NCBI RefSeq assembly: GCF_028693135.1
Contig: NZ_JAQUVZ010000002.1
Coordinates: 124,001-188,000 of the forward strand
DNA: 64,000 nucleotides
Source of the DNA: Methanosarcina sp.
GTDB lineage: Archaea > Halobacteriota > Methanosarcinia > Methanosarcinales > Methanosarcinaceae
Direction of reading: 5' to 3'
Shown here: piece by piece, positions 28,223 through 37,882 of the stretch
How the letters are laid out: every line of letters starts with the position of its first letter
How positions within the stretch are numbered: position 1 is the first letter of the stretch
Position numbers and translations under genes: made by a program
The notes under the pieces: model-generated
Told to the model about the DNA's origin: nothing
Databases searched by the model: none
The model's input: only the letters and a program-made list of their open reading frames with translations

Positions 28223-28631
28223 GTATTATAATATTTACCATAATGCTTACCTTTTAATCTATAAACTATATAAATTATATAAATCTTTACTTACGTAATC
28301 GGATTAATTTCCTACTTTCCATTTTTCCTTCAGATTTCTTTATTAACTTATTGACAGTGTGCCAATTTTTCTGTAAAACTACATATTTTAAAAAGTTATC
28401 GAATCGGAAACTCGATATTAGTAGACCAGTTTCATGTACCGTCTACAAAAACTTGACTCCGAATTTACAGCAGATTCGGGAAACTGCCAACTTATTTACC
28501 TAACTTTAGAACCCTATTTTCCCGCTGACTGTTCAGAAACAGTGGAAAATGAGGAACGGCATTTTTCAGGGATATTTGTCATTCCGTGCAAGACAAAAAG
28601 TAATATAAAATGACCGGGTTTTTCTTCTCCG
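28223..28631. other. Divergent intergenic region with the mfnD promoter
   Basis: About 410 bases between divergent genes. On the plus strand TAATATAAAA at 28601-28610 lies about 27 bases before the mfnD ATG, and no ribosome site is visible between them, which indicates a leaderless transcript. The rest is AT-rich with no gene. Confidence 0.55.
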
Positions 28632-29624
28632 ATGAAAATCCTGGTTGCAGAATTCGCTGTCGGCACGGATATTGAAAAGTCCCTGATCCCGGAAGGGGCA
28701 GCTATGTTAAAAACACTCGCAGAAAGCTTTATCCGGGTGGGGCATGAGGTGTACTACCCGGCTGCAAGTACAGAAATAGGTGCAGGTACACCATTGGAAT
28801 CCACGGCTGAAAGCTTCAGGCAGGTAGTTGAAAAGGAGGCAAAGAAGTGTGATGCCGGACTGCTTATTGCTCCAGACGGAATGCTTCCCGAACTGAACCG
28901 GATCCTTGAAGAAAACACCGTAAACCTGGGGTGTTCACCGGAATCGGCAGCCTGCTGTGCGGATAAAGTCCTGTGCACAGAAGTCCTGAAAAAAGCCGGA
29001 ATTAAGGCTCCTGAGATTGCGGAAAGAGCTGAAAAGGGCAAAAGGTATGTTATAAAACCAAGATTCGGATGTGGGGCAGAGGCAACATCTCTTGTTACGG
29101 AATTCAAAAAGACAGAAGATTTCATTGCAAGGGAGTACATCGCAAGTGAATATATTGAAGGAAAACATTTGAGCGTAAGCCTTATTGCAGGAAAAAAACC
29201 GCTACCACTGACGGTAAACCGCCAGTTCATCGAGTTTGAAGAAAACAAGGACAGGGAAGGAGAAACCTCTCCGAAAACCGGAGTTTCGGGCATAAAATAT
29301 AACGGCAGCCTTACTCCTTACCAGACTCCCAGAGAAGAGGAACTCTATGAGACTGCGATCTCTGCAGTAAAATGTCTGGGTTGTTTTGGGTATGTGGGTG
29401 TGGATATCGTACTATCGGATTTTCCTTATGTCGTGGATGTAAATCCAAGACCTACAGCCTCATTATTCGGGATTAGCAGAGTCATGAAGGAGGAAATAGG
29501 CGAACTTCTTCTCAAAAATAGATTCGGAGAACTCCCTGATTCAGTGCGAATCGAAGGGGAATATCACTTCTCAAAAGATATGCTTGGCGAGCTTTTCGGA
29601 AGGAAGTCAACTACCTGCCACTGA
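28632..29624 (+). CDS. mfnD: Tyramine-L-glutamate ligase MfnD (ATP-grasp)
   Basis: Adds the first glutamate to tyramine in methanofuran biosynthesis. The 330-residue protein shows an ATP-grasp fold: N-terminal substrate domain, KRYVIKPRFGCGAEAT (ATP lysine and glycine loop) near residue 140, YIEGKHLSVSLIAG, and the metal-binding GYVGVDIVLSDFPYVVDVNPRPTAS near the C-terminus, including the Asp and Asn expected to hold magnesium. It is followed by two other methanofuran genes. The ATG has no ribosome site and sits at the expected transcription start. Confidence 0.9.
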   Translation: MKILVAEFAVGTDIEKSLIPEGAAMLKTLAESFIRVGHEVYYPAASTEIGAGTPLESTAESFRQVVEKEAKKCDAGLLIAPDGMLPELNRILEENTVNLGCSPESAACCADKVLCTEVLKKAGIKAPEIAERAEKGKRYVIKPRFGCGAEATSLVTEFKKTEDFIAREYIASEYIEGKHLSVSLIAGKKPLPLTVNRQFIEFEENKDREGETSPKTGVSGIKYNGSLTPYQTPREEELYETAISAVKCLGCFGYVGVDIVLSDFPYVVDVNPRPTASLFGISRVMKEEIGELLLKNRFGELPDSVRIEGEYHFSKDMLGELFGRKSTTCH

Positions 29625-29718
29625 AGTGACGGGAATCCTGCTTAATGTCTTGAAACCAAAGAAAATGTGAATAAATGTGAATAATTACAGACCTGGAAAA
29701 ACACGGAAAGGAATCGAA

Positions 29719-30699
29719 ATGTATTCAAAAATTATAGGGCTTGACATTGGAGGAGCAAACACAAAGCTTGCTTCCTCGGACGGGACTCTTGTGGAACTTC
29801 ACTACCTGCCTCTCTGGAAAAACACAAGGCTTCCGGAAATATTAAAAGAGATTGCGCAAAGGCTAAACCCTGAAAGAGTTGCTGTTGTGATGACCGGAGA
29901 GCTTGCGGACTGTTTTGAAGACAAAGAGCAGGGCATCCGGTTCATAAAAGAAACAGTTGATTCTGCTTTCGGCTCTGAAAGAGTTTCGTATATAAACAGC
30001 CAGGGAAGGTTCCAGAGTGAAGCTAATTCCCTGAGGGAGCTTGCTGCAGCAAACTGGGCAGCTTCCGCCAGGCTGATAGGAGAAGAGGTAGGAGACTGCA
30101 TTTTTGTTGATGTTGGCAGTACCACAAGTGATATTATTCCGATCATATCAGGGGAGCACAGGGCAGGACTTACAGACTTTGAACGTCTGCTCAGGAGCGA
30201 ACTTGTATACGCAGGCACCCTAAGAACAAACCTCGCCGTACTTCTTGAAAAGGTAAAGCTTGAGAAAGGCATGTGCAGGACATCCTCGGAACTCTTTGCA
30301 ACGACAGCAGATGCGTATCTTATACTGGGGAAAATCGATGAAGATGCGTACACATGTGAGACTGCCGACGGAGCAGGCAGGAGCAAAATAGATGCCATGC
30401 GCAGAATTGCAAGGCTTGTCTGTGCAGACCTTTCAGAGGTGGAGGATAGGGAAATATACGAGATCACAGAGCAGGTGAAAGAAAAACAGATCTCTGTCCT
30501 GGCTGAAGCGATCTTCGAAGTTGCGGAAAGAAATGGACTTAAGAAGATTGCATCAGCGGGCCTGGGAGAATTTATGATTAAGGAAGCTGCAGAAAGGCTC
30601 GGATTTGAATGCATTTCTGTATCAGGGCGATGGGGAGAAGAGATCTCAAAGGTCTTTCCGGCATATGCTGCCGCCCGCTTGCTGGACACCGAAAAATAA
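29719..30699 (+). CDS. mfnF: Methanofuran condensing enzyme MfnF (hydantoinase/oxoprolinase-like)
   Basis: Joins the aminomethylfuran unit to gamma-glutamyltyramine to form the methanofuran core. The 326-residue protein belongs to the ASKHA fold: MYSKIIGLDIGGANTKLAS at the N-terminus, VFVDVGSTTSDIIPI-like phosphate loop at about residues 128-142 and a second ASAGLGEF segment near the end. An upstream ATG at 29677 is possible, but AAAGGA has correct spacing for 29719. It lies between mfnD and mfnE. Confidence 0.88.
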   Translation: MYSKIIGLDIGGANTKLASSDGTLVELHYLPLWKNTRLPEILKEIAQRLNPERVAVVMTGELADCFEDKEQGIRFIKETVDSAFGSERVSYINSQGRFQSEANSLRELAAANWAASARLIGEEVGDCIFVDVGSTTSDIIPIISGEHRAGLTDFERLLRSELVYAGTLRTNLAVLLEKVKLEKGMCRTSSELFATTADAYLILGKIDEDAYTCETADGAGRSKIDAMRRIARLVCADLSEVEDREIYEITEQVKEKQISVLAEAIFEVAERNGLKKIASAGLGEFMIKEAAERLGFECISVSGRWGEEISKVFPAYAAARLLDTEK

Positions 30700-30793
30700 G
30701 GAAACTAAAACTCCAAAAGATCTGTTTCCCTGAAGAAAAACAGCAACTGAAAAACCATTAATTGAGAAAAACCTTAACTGATGAGATATATCA

Positions 30794-31471
30794 ATGAAAA
30801 CCATGCGGGTAGTTATTAAAGTAGGAGGAAGCCTTATCAGCGAAGCTCCGGAACTTATTGACAGGCTCGTAAAAGAATTTGGCTCAGGACATTCGGGGGC
30901 TGATTCTGATAAGCAGGTTCCCGAAAAAAGTCTTTATTCCATCCTTATCGTGTCCGGGGGAGGAGTATTTGCAGATGCCGTAAGGAGAGCTGACGAGAGG
31001 TTCGGAATTGGAGATGATGCAGCTCACTGGATGGCTGTACTTGGTATGGAGCAGTACGCCTGTTACCTTCAGGACAAAAGCGATGCAATGGGCACGGATT
31101 CAATAACAGAACTGCCTCCAGGCGTTTCGATTCTTTTTCCCTACAGGCTGCTGAAGGCAGAAGATCCTCTACCCCATTCCTGGAACGTAACTTCGGACAC
31201 GATCGCTGCCTGGGTTGCGAAGCAGACTGGAGCCCTGTTCATTAAGGCTACGGATGTTGACGGGATTTTCAGGGAAGGAAAACTGGTCAGGGAAATTTTT
31301 ACCTCCGACTTTTCAGAAAACTTTGAAAGCTGTATCGACCCTTTCCTGCCCGGATTCCTTCAAAGAAACAGAATGGGATGCAGAATTATAAATGGGAAAT
31401 ATCCGGAAAGAGTGATTCAGGCAGTGTACGGAAAGCCTGTGCCCTGTACGGCGGTAAAGGGGAATATTTAA
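30794..31471 (+). CDS. mfnE: [5-(aminomethyl)furan-3-yl]methyl phosphate kinase MfnE
   Basis: Phosphorylates the furan alcohol phosphate to a diphosphate before MfnF acts. This 225-residue member of the amino acid kinase family has VVIKVGGSLIS at the N-terminus, IVSGGGVFADAVR, HSWNVTSDTIAAWVA and KATDVDGIF. These match the lysine, glycine loop and nucleotide regions of the family. The position directly after mfnF makes the assignment strong. The C-terminal end RNRMGCRIINGKYPERV is also typical of small archaeal kinases of this group. Confidence 0.88.
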   Translation: MKTMRVVIKVGGSLISEAPELIDRLVKEFGSGHSGADSDKQVPEKSLYSILIVSGGGVFADAVRRADERFGIGDDAAHWMAVLGMEQYACYLQDKSDAMGTDSITELPPGVSILFPYRLLKAEDPLPHSWNVTSDTIAAWVAKQTGALFIKATDVDGIFREGKLVREIFTSDFSENFESCIDPFLPGFLQRNRMGCRIINGKYPERVIQAVYGKPVPCTAVKGNI

Positions 31472-31629
31472 ATTGTATATCGTATATGACTAGGGAGAGA
31501 AGCAAACCGTGTCCAAAAAGCATCATTATATTCAGTTCATCAGACTTGTTGATGTTAATACAGGTGCAGAAAAAAGCAGGATACTGAAGCTTAAGGAAAG
31601 TGCCTGATTCACCGGTTAATTCATTGTAA

Positions 31630-31848
<219 letters not shown>

Positions 31849-31941
31849 TTTTTGGGCAAAGTTCCGAAAGATCCAGAAGAGTATTATGAAAACAGCTTGA
31901 AATTAGTCAATAGAATCATATAAATTACAAGAGAGATTGAA

Positions 31942-32211
31942 ATGGGTGATGTTGCAGCAAAAATAAAAATAATGCCAGAAAGCGTTGAAACCGACCTTTT
32001 AGGGCTGAAAGAGAAGCTCATAACCGTAATTCCGGCAGGAGCCCAGCTTCACGGGGACATAGTGGAAGAGCCAATAGCCTTTGGATTAAAGGCCCTGATT
32101 GTTACGCTGATCGTTAATGACGAAGAAGGCGGAACTGAACCTGCAGAAGAAGCCTTTGCAAAAGTTTCCGGCGTCGAGAATGTTCAGGTTCTGGAAGCCT
32201 ACCGTATCTGA
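31942..32211 (+). CDS. ef1b: Elongation factor 1-beta (aEF-1beta)
   Basis: Nucleotide exchange factor for aEF-1alpha, 89 residues. The alpha-beta sandwich is recognised from VAAKIKIMPESVETDL at the N-terminus, the centre DIVEEPIAFGLKALIVTLIV, and the C-terminal VSGVENVQVLEAYRI. It follows the zinc-ribbon gene by 93 bases. Family length is about 88-90, so it is complete. Confidence 0.95.
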   Translation: MGDVAAKIKIMPESVETDLLGLKEKLITVIPAGAQLHGDIVEEPIAFGLKALIVTLIVNDEEGGTEPAEEAFAKVSGVENVQVLEAYRI

Positions 32212-32277
32212 GAAGGAAAAAAGAACCGGACACATGTGTTCGGAAAATCTTTTTTCACTATTCTCTTTTTCGTAAAA

Positions 32278-32349
32278 GGGCTCGTAGATCAGGGGTAGAT
32301 CGTTACGTTCGCAACGTAAAGGCCGCGGGTTCAAATCCCGCCGAGTCCA
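32278..32349 (+). tRNA. tRNA-Ala (anticodon CGC)
   Basis: The acceptor stem GGGCTCG/CGAGTCC has one G-T pair, and the D-stem GATC/GATC closes. The anticodon stem TTACG/CGTAA holds loop TTCGCAA with anticodon CGC, and the T-arm GCGGG-TTCAAAT-CCCGC is perfect. The discriminator is A, and CCA is not encoded. There is no intron. CGC reads the alanine codon GCG. Confidence 0.95.
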
Positions 32350-32689
32350 CTAAAATCTTTAAAAATACCCGCACTTTTTGATTCTGCCTTTCAAGAAGGG
32401 AATTTATTTTTAATTTTCTTTTATAAGTATATTGATTATAATTATATTGATCCCTTAAGAGATATGATCGATATTTCACCTTGTTTGCTATTCACTGTGG
32501 GCTCAAATTGATAAAAATGGTAATTAATATAACCCGATTACATTACTAATTATTTTAGGTAAATGATAAAATAGTCCTCCGATTATGAAGAAACAATGAC
32601 CCTTTATATTGCCGAAAATGACAACGATACACCGGATGACAGTATAAAAAATGCAAAGAATTAAATACAAATAACTCTTTTTAAATATT
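32350..32689. other. AT-rich intergenic region without a gene
   Basis: About 340 bases after the tRNA. Only short open frames of up to about 22 codons occur. A run ACTCTTTTTAAATATTC at its end could be a promoter element for the hairpin pair that follows. Confidence 0.55.
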
Positions 32690-32756
32690 CGTGGGGTAAT
32701 CCCACGCTAGAATAACCCCCTCAGATGGCCGGGGGAAGTTAAAACTCTCCTGGCCA
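32690..32756 (+). ncRNA. Candidate small RNA with two strong hairpins
   Basis: CGTGGG-GTAAT-CCCACG (32690-32706) is a perfect 6-bp hairpin. TGGCCGGGGGA (32726-32736) and TCTCCTGGCCA (32746-32756) form an 11-bp stem with two G-T pairs and a 9-base loop. An alternative pairing of CCCCC (32716-32720) with GGGGG (32731-32735) competes with the second hairpin. The region is GC-rich in AT-rich surroundings and has no open frame. The strand is uncertain. Confidence 0.4.
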
Positions 32757-32840
32757 ACTATAAAATACAAAATTTATTTAAAGGGAGAATCTCTTAGTTA
32801 AACTTCTTTTTTGATGTAGTATTTTACACCTATGTTTATT

Positions 32841-32920
32841 TCCTACTATTTCCTGTGCTCTCCTACTATTTCCTGTGCTCTCCTACTATTTCCTGTGCTC
32901 TCCTACTATTTCCTGTGCTT
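32841..32920. repeat. Tandem repeat, 20-base unit, four copies
   Basis: TCCTACTATTTCCTGTGCTC occurs four times head to tail, with only the last base of the last copy changed. The near-perfect identity points to recent slippage or expansion. The 71-codon frame over and after it is not a gene. From 32921 to 33299 nothing else is recognised except the leader of the kinase gene. Confidence 0.95.
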
Positions 32921-33299
32921 TTGCTTTCCTGAAGTTTACCTTTAGCAGAAGAAGTGACATACGGAAAATCAATAATTCTCCGAAAAGTTCGTTGAAGTTT
33001 TGCCTGGAAAACGATGTCTACAAAGCATCTGGTTTCATAAGATCCCGATCTAACTTCATAAAATCCGGGAACATATCATATACTTTTTAAATAATGGATA
33101 CCTAACAGCCACGTATATTTTTTACAATAAAACCCCGATACGTCGGATTAAAGGGGACAAATAGCGGAAAAATGGGGAAATCCGCAAAAGGCTATTTTTA
33201 ACCCTGTTTTTAAGCGAAAATACGATTATAGCTACGAGATTAAAGAGACTAAGGCAAAAAGTAAAAAATGGGGGACTGGAAGTTATTAAAAGTAACACC

Positions 33300-36200
33300 T
33301 TGCCCGAGAAAAAAGAAGAGGCTGGGGAATTAGACCTTGAAAACTCAATAGAATTGCGCGAAAAAATAATAGAGCCTTTTCCTTCGGAGAACCCTAACCC
33401 GGTTCTCAGAGTAGAAAAGAATGGAAAGGTTCTTTATGCCAACAGAGCAGCCTGCTGTCTTCTTGAACACTGGGGTATAAAAGAAGGAGAAGAGCTTCCT
33501 CAATCACTGAGGCACAGTATAATAAGGATATTTTCACATAAAACACCCGAGACCCTTGAAATCAACATAGGGAATGCTACGTATGCCCTCAAACTTTGTC
33601 CTCATTCGAAAGATGAGTGCACAGACATCTATGGGTTTGACATAAGTTACAGAGTACGGGCTGAAGAGAAATTCAGGTCAAGTCATGAGAGACTGGAAAA
33701 ACTTGTTGAGCTAAAGACCTTTGAGTATATGGAAGCAAACAAAAAACTTGATCAGGAAGCAACCAAGAGAACAAGGATTGAAAAAACCCTTCAGAACAAT
33801 GTACAGTTTCTTGAGACCCTTCTTGACAGCATTCCAAGCCCTGTATTCCAGAGAGACCTGAATGAAACTTATGCGAACTGTAACGAGAGTTTTGCCCGGC
33901 AAATCATGGGGCTTCCAAAAGAGATGGTTATAGGGGAATCATTCTCTGAGTTTCAGAAGAGAATTCCAAAAGAACTGGTTGAGATATATTACAATCATGA
34001 CAGGAAGCTTCTCAATAAAGGGGGAAACCATTACTACGAAACCAGGGTTATCTGTGCTGATGGTGTAATTAGAGACTTCCTGTTCCATAAAGCCATTTAT
34101 GCAGATAGTTCCGGAGAAGTTGCCGGAATTGTGGGTGTAATGCTGGATATTACCTCGCGCAAAGAAGCTGAAAAAATTTTCAGAAAAAGTAAGGAGAGAT
34201 ACAGGATTGCTGTCGAGCAGACAGGGCAGTTAATTTATGATTATGAGATAGGATCAAAACAAACTGACTGGGCTGGAGCAATCCCACAGCTTACAGGCTA
34301 CAGCCCTGAAGAATTCAGGCAGGTAAACCTGGAAGGCTGGAGGAAACATATACATCCCGAAGACAGCAAAAAGGCCTGGGAAACACATAAAAAGGGTATG
34401 AAAAACGGAGGGAAATACCTTGAAGAATACAGGTTCAGAAGGAAAAACGGAAGCTACTTCCATGTAGAAGATAGCGGCGTGTACCTTAAGGACGACCTTT
34501 CCCAGGTTTACCGGATTGTCGGAGTAATAAAGGATATTACAGAAAGAAAACTTGCTCGGGAAATCCTTGAAAGAAGCGAGGAAAGGTTCCGCATAATAGC
34601 CGAACAGACCGGGCAACTCGTTTATGATTATGACATTAAAAATAATCACAGTTACTGGGCAGGAGCAGTTGAAGAACTTACAGGATATAGCTTTGAAAAG
34701 TTTCAGGGCTTCACTCCCGAAGTGTGGGCTCAGCACGTCCATCCGGAAGACCGCGAAAAAGCGGTAAAAGCCCATGAAAAGTGCATAAAAAATGGGGGGA
34801 AATACTCTGAAGAGTACAGGTTCAGAAGAAAAGATGGAAGCTACATCTTCGTTGAAGACGGAGGTGTTTACCTGCAAGCCGAAAACAGAGATATATGCAG
34901 GGTTCTTGGGGTAATAAAAGATATCACTGATCGAAAACTTGCCCACGAGGAACTGGCAGAGAGTGAGAGACGCTATCGTATGATCGCAGAAAAAACTAAA
35001 ATGCTTTTATATTACGATAATTTTACAGAAGGCAAAATTGACTGGGCAGGAGCAATTCCTCAGATTACAGGGTATAGTTATGAGGAGTTCCAGAAAATTA
35101 GGGTTAATGAATGGATTAACCTGATCCACCCGGAAGATCTCCAGAAGGTAAGGTATGCTCATGAATATTGTTTGCATCAGGGGGGGGATTTCCATCAGAA
35201 CTACAGGCTCAGGAGAAAGGACGGAAGTTACTTCTATGTAGAGGATGAGGGAGTTTACCTGAAAGATGAAAAAGGCTGTGTGTATATGGCAGTCGGAGTA
35301 GTAAAAGATATCACAGAGAAGAGATCTGCCCAGGAAAAATTCCTTGAAAATGAAGAGAGGTTCAGAATAGCTGCCGAACAGACAGGACAGATAGTGTTTG
35401 AACATGACATCAGAGAGAATATTGTCAATTGGGCAGGAGCTATTCAGGATGTCACGGGATATACAGTAGAAGAATTTAACAAATTCGAGAATGTTTTATG
35501 GACAAACCATATTCATCCTGAAGATAGGAAAAGAGCCCTGGAAAAACTCAGGACATTTCAAGAAAAGGAAAATAAGTTCCATGTTGAGTACAGGTTCAGG
35601 AAGAAGGATGGAAATTATATTTATCTGGAAGACAGTGGAGTCTATCTGAAAGATGAAAACGGGAACATTCGAAAAGCTTTCGGGGTAATGAAAGATATAA
35701 CAGGTATTAAACTGGCTTCGGAAAAACTGCAAGAAAGCGAAGCGCGCTACAGGTCCTTCATGAAAAACTTCAGAGGAATTGCTTTTCAGATGGGACTTGA
35801 CTTCACCCTGATTCTCATAGACGGTAATATAGAAGAAACTACAGGATACAGAAAAGAGGACTTCATCTCCGGAAAAGTTGACTGGTATCAGCTTGTTTAT
35901 CCTGCAGACAGGGAAAAGCTTTTTGAGAATAGGGAGAGGTTGGCAAACGACCCCTTACTCTTTATAGAACACGAGTACCGGATAAGGCACAGGGATGAAA
36001 AACTAAGGTGGGTCCGTGAGATTCTCCAGAATGTTTCTGATCCTGCGAACAAAAAGAGAATTATGCAGGGGACAGTCTATGATATTAGCAAACAAAAAGA
36101 AGCTGAAGAATCTCTTGCAAAAGTGGAAGAAATCCGTAAAAAGGAAATACATCACCGGATAAAGAATAACCTGCAGGTAATCTCAAGCCTCCTTGAACTT

Positions 36201-36803
36201 CAGGCAGAGAAATTTAGCGACATGGAAGTTCTCGAAGCTTTCCGTGAGAGTCAGAACCGTGTTGCTACAATGGCAATAATTCATGAGGAGCTTTACAGGT
36301 CAAAAAATAACGAGACCATGGATTTTTCAGCTTACCTTCAAAAACTGACAACGGACCTGTTCCACTCATACACTGTAAGAAAAGGAGATGTCAATATGCA
36401 GCTTGACATCGAAGAGGTTTTTCTGGGAATGGATACTGCAATTCCTCTCGGGATAATTATCAATGAGCTTGTATCCAATTCTCTAAAACACGCATTTCCA
36501 TCAGGCTGGAAAGGTGAAGTTTGCATCAAACTCTGCAGAACAGAAGGAAATAATGAGAATAAAAGTATAAGTAATATCATTAGTAATAGTAGTTCTAAGA
36601 GTTCAGTTGATAAAAATATCCAGTACACACTGGTAGTTTCGGACAATGGATTGGGTTTTCCGGAAAATGTTGATTTCAGGAACACGAGCTCTCTGGGTCT
36701 ACAGCTGGTAAATATACTTGTAGAGCAACTGGACGGCACGATTGAACTTGAGAAAAGTTCGGGGACTAAGTTCAAGATCTGGTTTAAGGAGTCCTGCCAG
36801 TAA
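33300..36803 (+). CDS. Soluble multi-PAS sensor histidine kinase
   Basis: A 1167-residue cytoplasmic sensor without membrane helices. The start is TTG (33300). It has a degenerate N-terminal PAS-like region, a coiled coil (about 115-165), a PAS domain (about 170-290), then four closely related PAS/PAC units of exactly about 129 residues beginning near 299, 428, 557 and 686, and a further PAS near 816-935. The kinase part is of the HisKA_2 type: EIHHRIKNNLQVISS near 949 with the phosphorylatable His, the N-box INELVSNSLKHAF near 1053, and DNGLGF near 1115. The signal is unknown. It is followed by a receiver gene 35 bases later, its likely partner. Confidence 0.93.
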   Translation: MPEKKEEAGELDLENSIELREKIIEPFPSENPNPVLRVEKNGKVLYANRAACCLLEHWGIKEGEELPQSLRHSIIRIFSHKTPETLEINIGNATYALKLCPHSKDECTDIYGFDISYRVRAEEKFRSSHERLEKLVELKTFEYMEANKKLDQEATKRTRIEKTLQNNVQFLETLLDSIPSPVFQRDLNETYANCNESFARQIMGLPKEMVIGESFSEFQKRIPKELVEIYYNHDRKLLNKGGNHYYETRVICADGVIRDFLFHKAIYADSSGEVAGIVGVMLDITSRKEAEKIFRKSKERYRIAVEQTGQLIYDYEIGSKQTDWAGAIPQLTGYSPEEFRQVNLEGWRKHIHPEDSKKAWETHKKGMKNGGKYLEEYRFRRKNGSYFHVEDSGVYLKDDLSQVYRIVGVIKDITERKLAREILERSEERFRIIAEQTGQLVYDYDIKNNHSYWAGAVEELTGYSFEKFQGFTPEVWAQHVHPEDREKAVKAHEKCIKNGGKYSEEYRFRRKDGSYIFVEDGGVYLQAENRDICRVLGVIKDITDRKLAHEELAESERRYRMIAEKTKMLLYYDNFTEGKIDWAGAIPQITGYSYEEFQKIRVNEWINLIHPEDLQKVRYAHEYCLHQGGDFHQNYRLRRKDGSYFYVEDEGVYLKDEKGCVYMAVGVVKDITEKRSAQEKFLENEERFRIAAEQTGQIVFEHDIRENIVNWAGAIQDVTGYTVEEFNKFENVLWTNHIHPEDRKRALEKLRTFQEKENKFHVEYRFRKKDGNYIYLEDSGVYLKDENGNIRKAFGVMKDITGIKLASEKLQESEARYRSFMKNFRGIAFQMGLDFTLILIDGNIEETTGYRKEDFISGKVDWYQLVYPADREKLFENRERLANDPLLFIEHEYRIRHRDEKLRWVREILQNVSDPANKKRIMQGTVYDISKQKEAEESLAKVEEIRKKEIHHRIKNNLQVISSLLELQAEKFSDMEVLEAFRESQNRVATMAIIHEELYRSKNNETMDFSAYLQKLTTDLFHSYTVRKGDVNMQLDIEEVFLGMDTAIPLGIIINELVSNSLKHAFPSGWKGEVCIKLCRTEGNNENKSISNIISNSSSKSSVDKNIQYTLVVSDNGLGFPENVDFRNTSSLGLQLVNILVEQLDGTIELEKSSGTKFKIWFKESCQ

Positions 36804-36838
36804 TCTGAAAAAGTATCCAGTATCAAAGGGGAGATACA

Positions 36839-37252
36839 ATGAAAAAGGCAAAAATTCTGGTTGTTGAAGACCAGAACATCGTCGCTCTAAACATAAGAAA
36901 CAAGCTCAAAAACCTGGGTTATACTGTACCAGGTACTGCGTCCACAGGAGAGGAAGCAATAAGAAAAGCAGAGCTGACGAATGCGGATCTTGTTTTGATG
37001 GATATCATGTTGAAAGGGGATATGGATGGAATTGAAGCTGCCCGTGAAATAAAAACTCGCCTTCGAATTCCTGTACTATACCTGACAGCTTATACTGACG
37101 ATGAAACCCTTGAAAGGGCTAAAATGACAGAACCAGCAGGATATATTTCTAAGCCTTTCAAAGAAGAAGACTTGCACAGCAATATTGAGATGGCACTCCA
37201 TAAACACAGAGCCAAAAAAAAAGAGATTGAAAGTTCCGGTAATGACGAATAA
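36839..37252 (+). CDS. Single-domain response regulator (receiver only)
   Basis: A 137-residue CheY-like protein. Acidic pocket Glu10-Asp11, phosphorylation site Asp55 in LVLMDIML, Thr83 and Lys105 in SKPFKEED are all present. There is no output domain; after residue 120 only a charged Lys/Glu tail follows. It presumably receives phosphate from the kinase encoded 35 bases upstream and acts by protein contact or as a phosphate relay. Confidence 0.95.
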   Translation: MKKAKILVVEDQNIVALNIRNKLKNLGYTVPGTASTGEEAIRKAELTNADLVLMDIMLKGDMDGIEAAREIKTRLRIPVLYLTAYTDDETLERAKMTEPAGYISKPFKEEDLHSNIEMALHKHRAKKKEIESSGNDE

Positions 37253-37648
37253 AATTCGTCAATCCATCTTAAATAATGCCTGTATCCGGGGAACTCCAGC
37301 TCCCTGAATTCTTCGCCTTAAGGTCAGTTTAGAGGAAAGAAACTTCCCTCCTTATTGTTAAAACGGATACATTTTCCCCATAAATGGGATCGGCTTTCTT
37401 AGAAGTTATACGATTCGTTTTTTAACTGGATTTTTCTGCTCTTATACCTTCAGGGCTGAGAATTTTTCACGAATAGTTGTTCAGGAAATACAGGTTGGAC
37501 ATATTTTCAGGCAACCCTGAATATTATACAACCTGCGCATGATCTAAGAAACATTTTCCCCTTCTCCGGAAACCGCTTTTCAACCTAACAAATAAGGTGG
37601 CTCTGCCAACTTACCTGGAGCAACCTGTTTAAATAGTTCTAGAGATTT
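37253..37648. other. Intergenic region without a gene
   Basis: About 400 bases between convergent genes. No open frame above noise, no repeat and no clear hairpin are seen. Confidence 0.5.
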
Positions 37649-37882
37649 CTAGCGCCTGGAGTTAAGGATAGTAACTACATTAAAAAGGATCCAGATTCCG
37701 CAGAAAAACCAGAATACAGGCCCTGCGGTGTTTACGAGAAACTCACCTGTTTCCGGATTATCAGGGTACATATCGATATACAGCGAACCTACAGTCAGAA
37801 GTAGGAAACTTGTGATAGTAAATAAAAGTAAGATGGCTCTTATTATGGGGGGTTTTGGATCAGAGCGAGAAAAACCGTTCAT
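37649..37882 (-). CDS. Small membrane protein, two helices, unknown function
   Basis: A 77-residue product starting at MNGFSRSDPK with two hydrophobic segments, AILLLFTITSFLLLTVGSLY and GPVFWFFCGIWILFNVVTIL, joined by a loop with DMYPDNPETGEFL. A longer frame from 37969 adds a third hydrophobic stretch of low complexity, which I consider upstream DNA. I do not recognise the family. Confidence 0.55.
   Translation of the reverse strand: MNGFSRSDPKPPIIRAILLLFTITSFLLLTVGSLYIDMYPDNPETGEFLVNTAGPVFWFFCGIWILFNVVTILNSRR

Noticed and set aside
32841-32920. CRISPR array
   Set aside because: The 20-base units are directly adjacent without spacers. No repeat-spacer pattern was found anywhere in the window.
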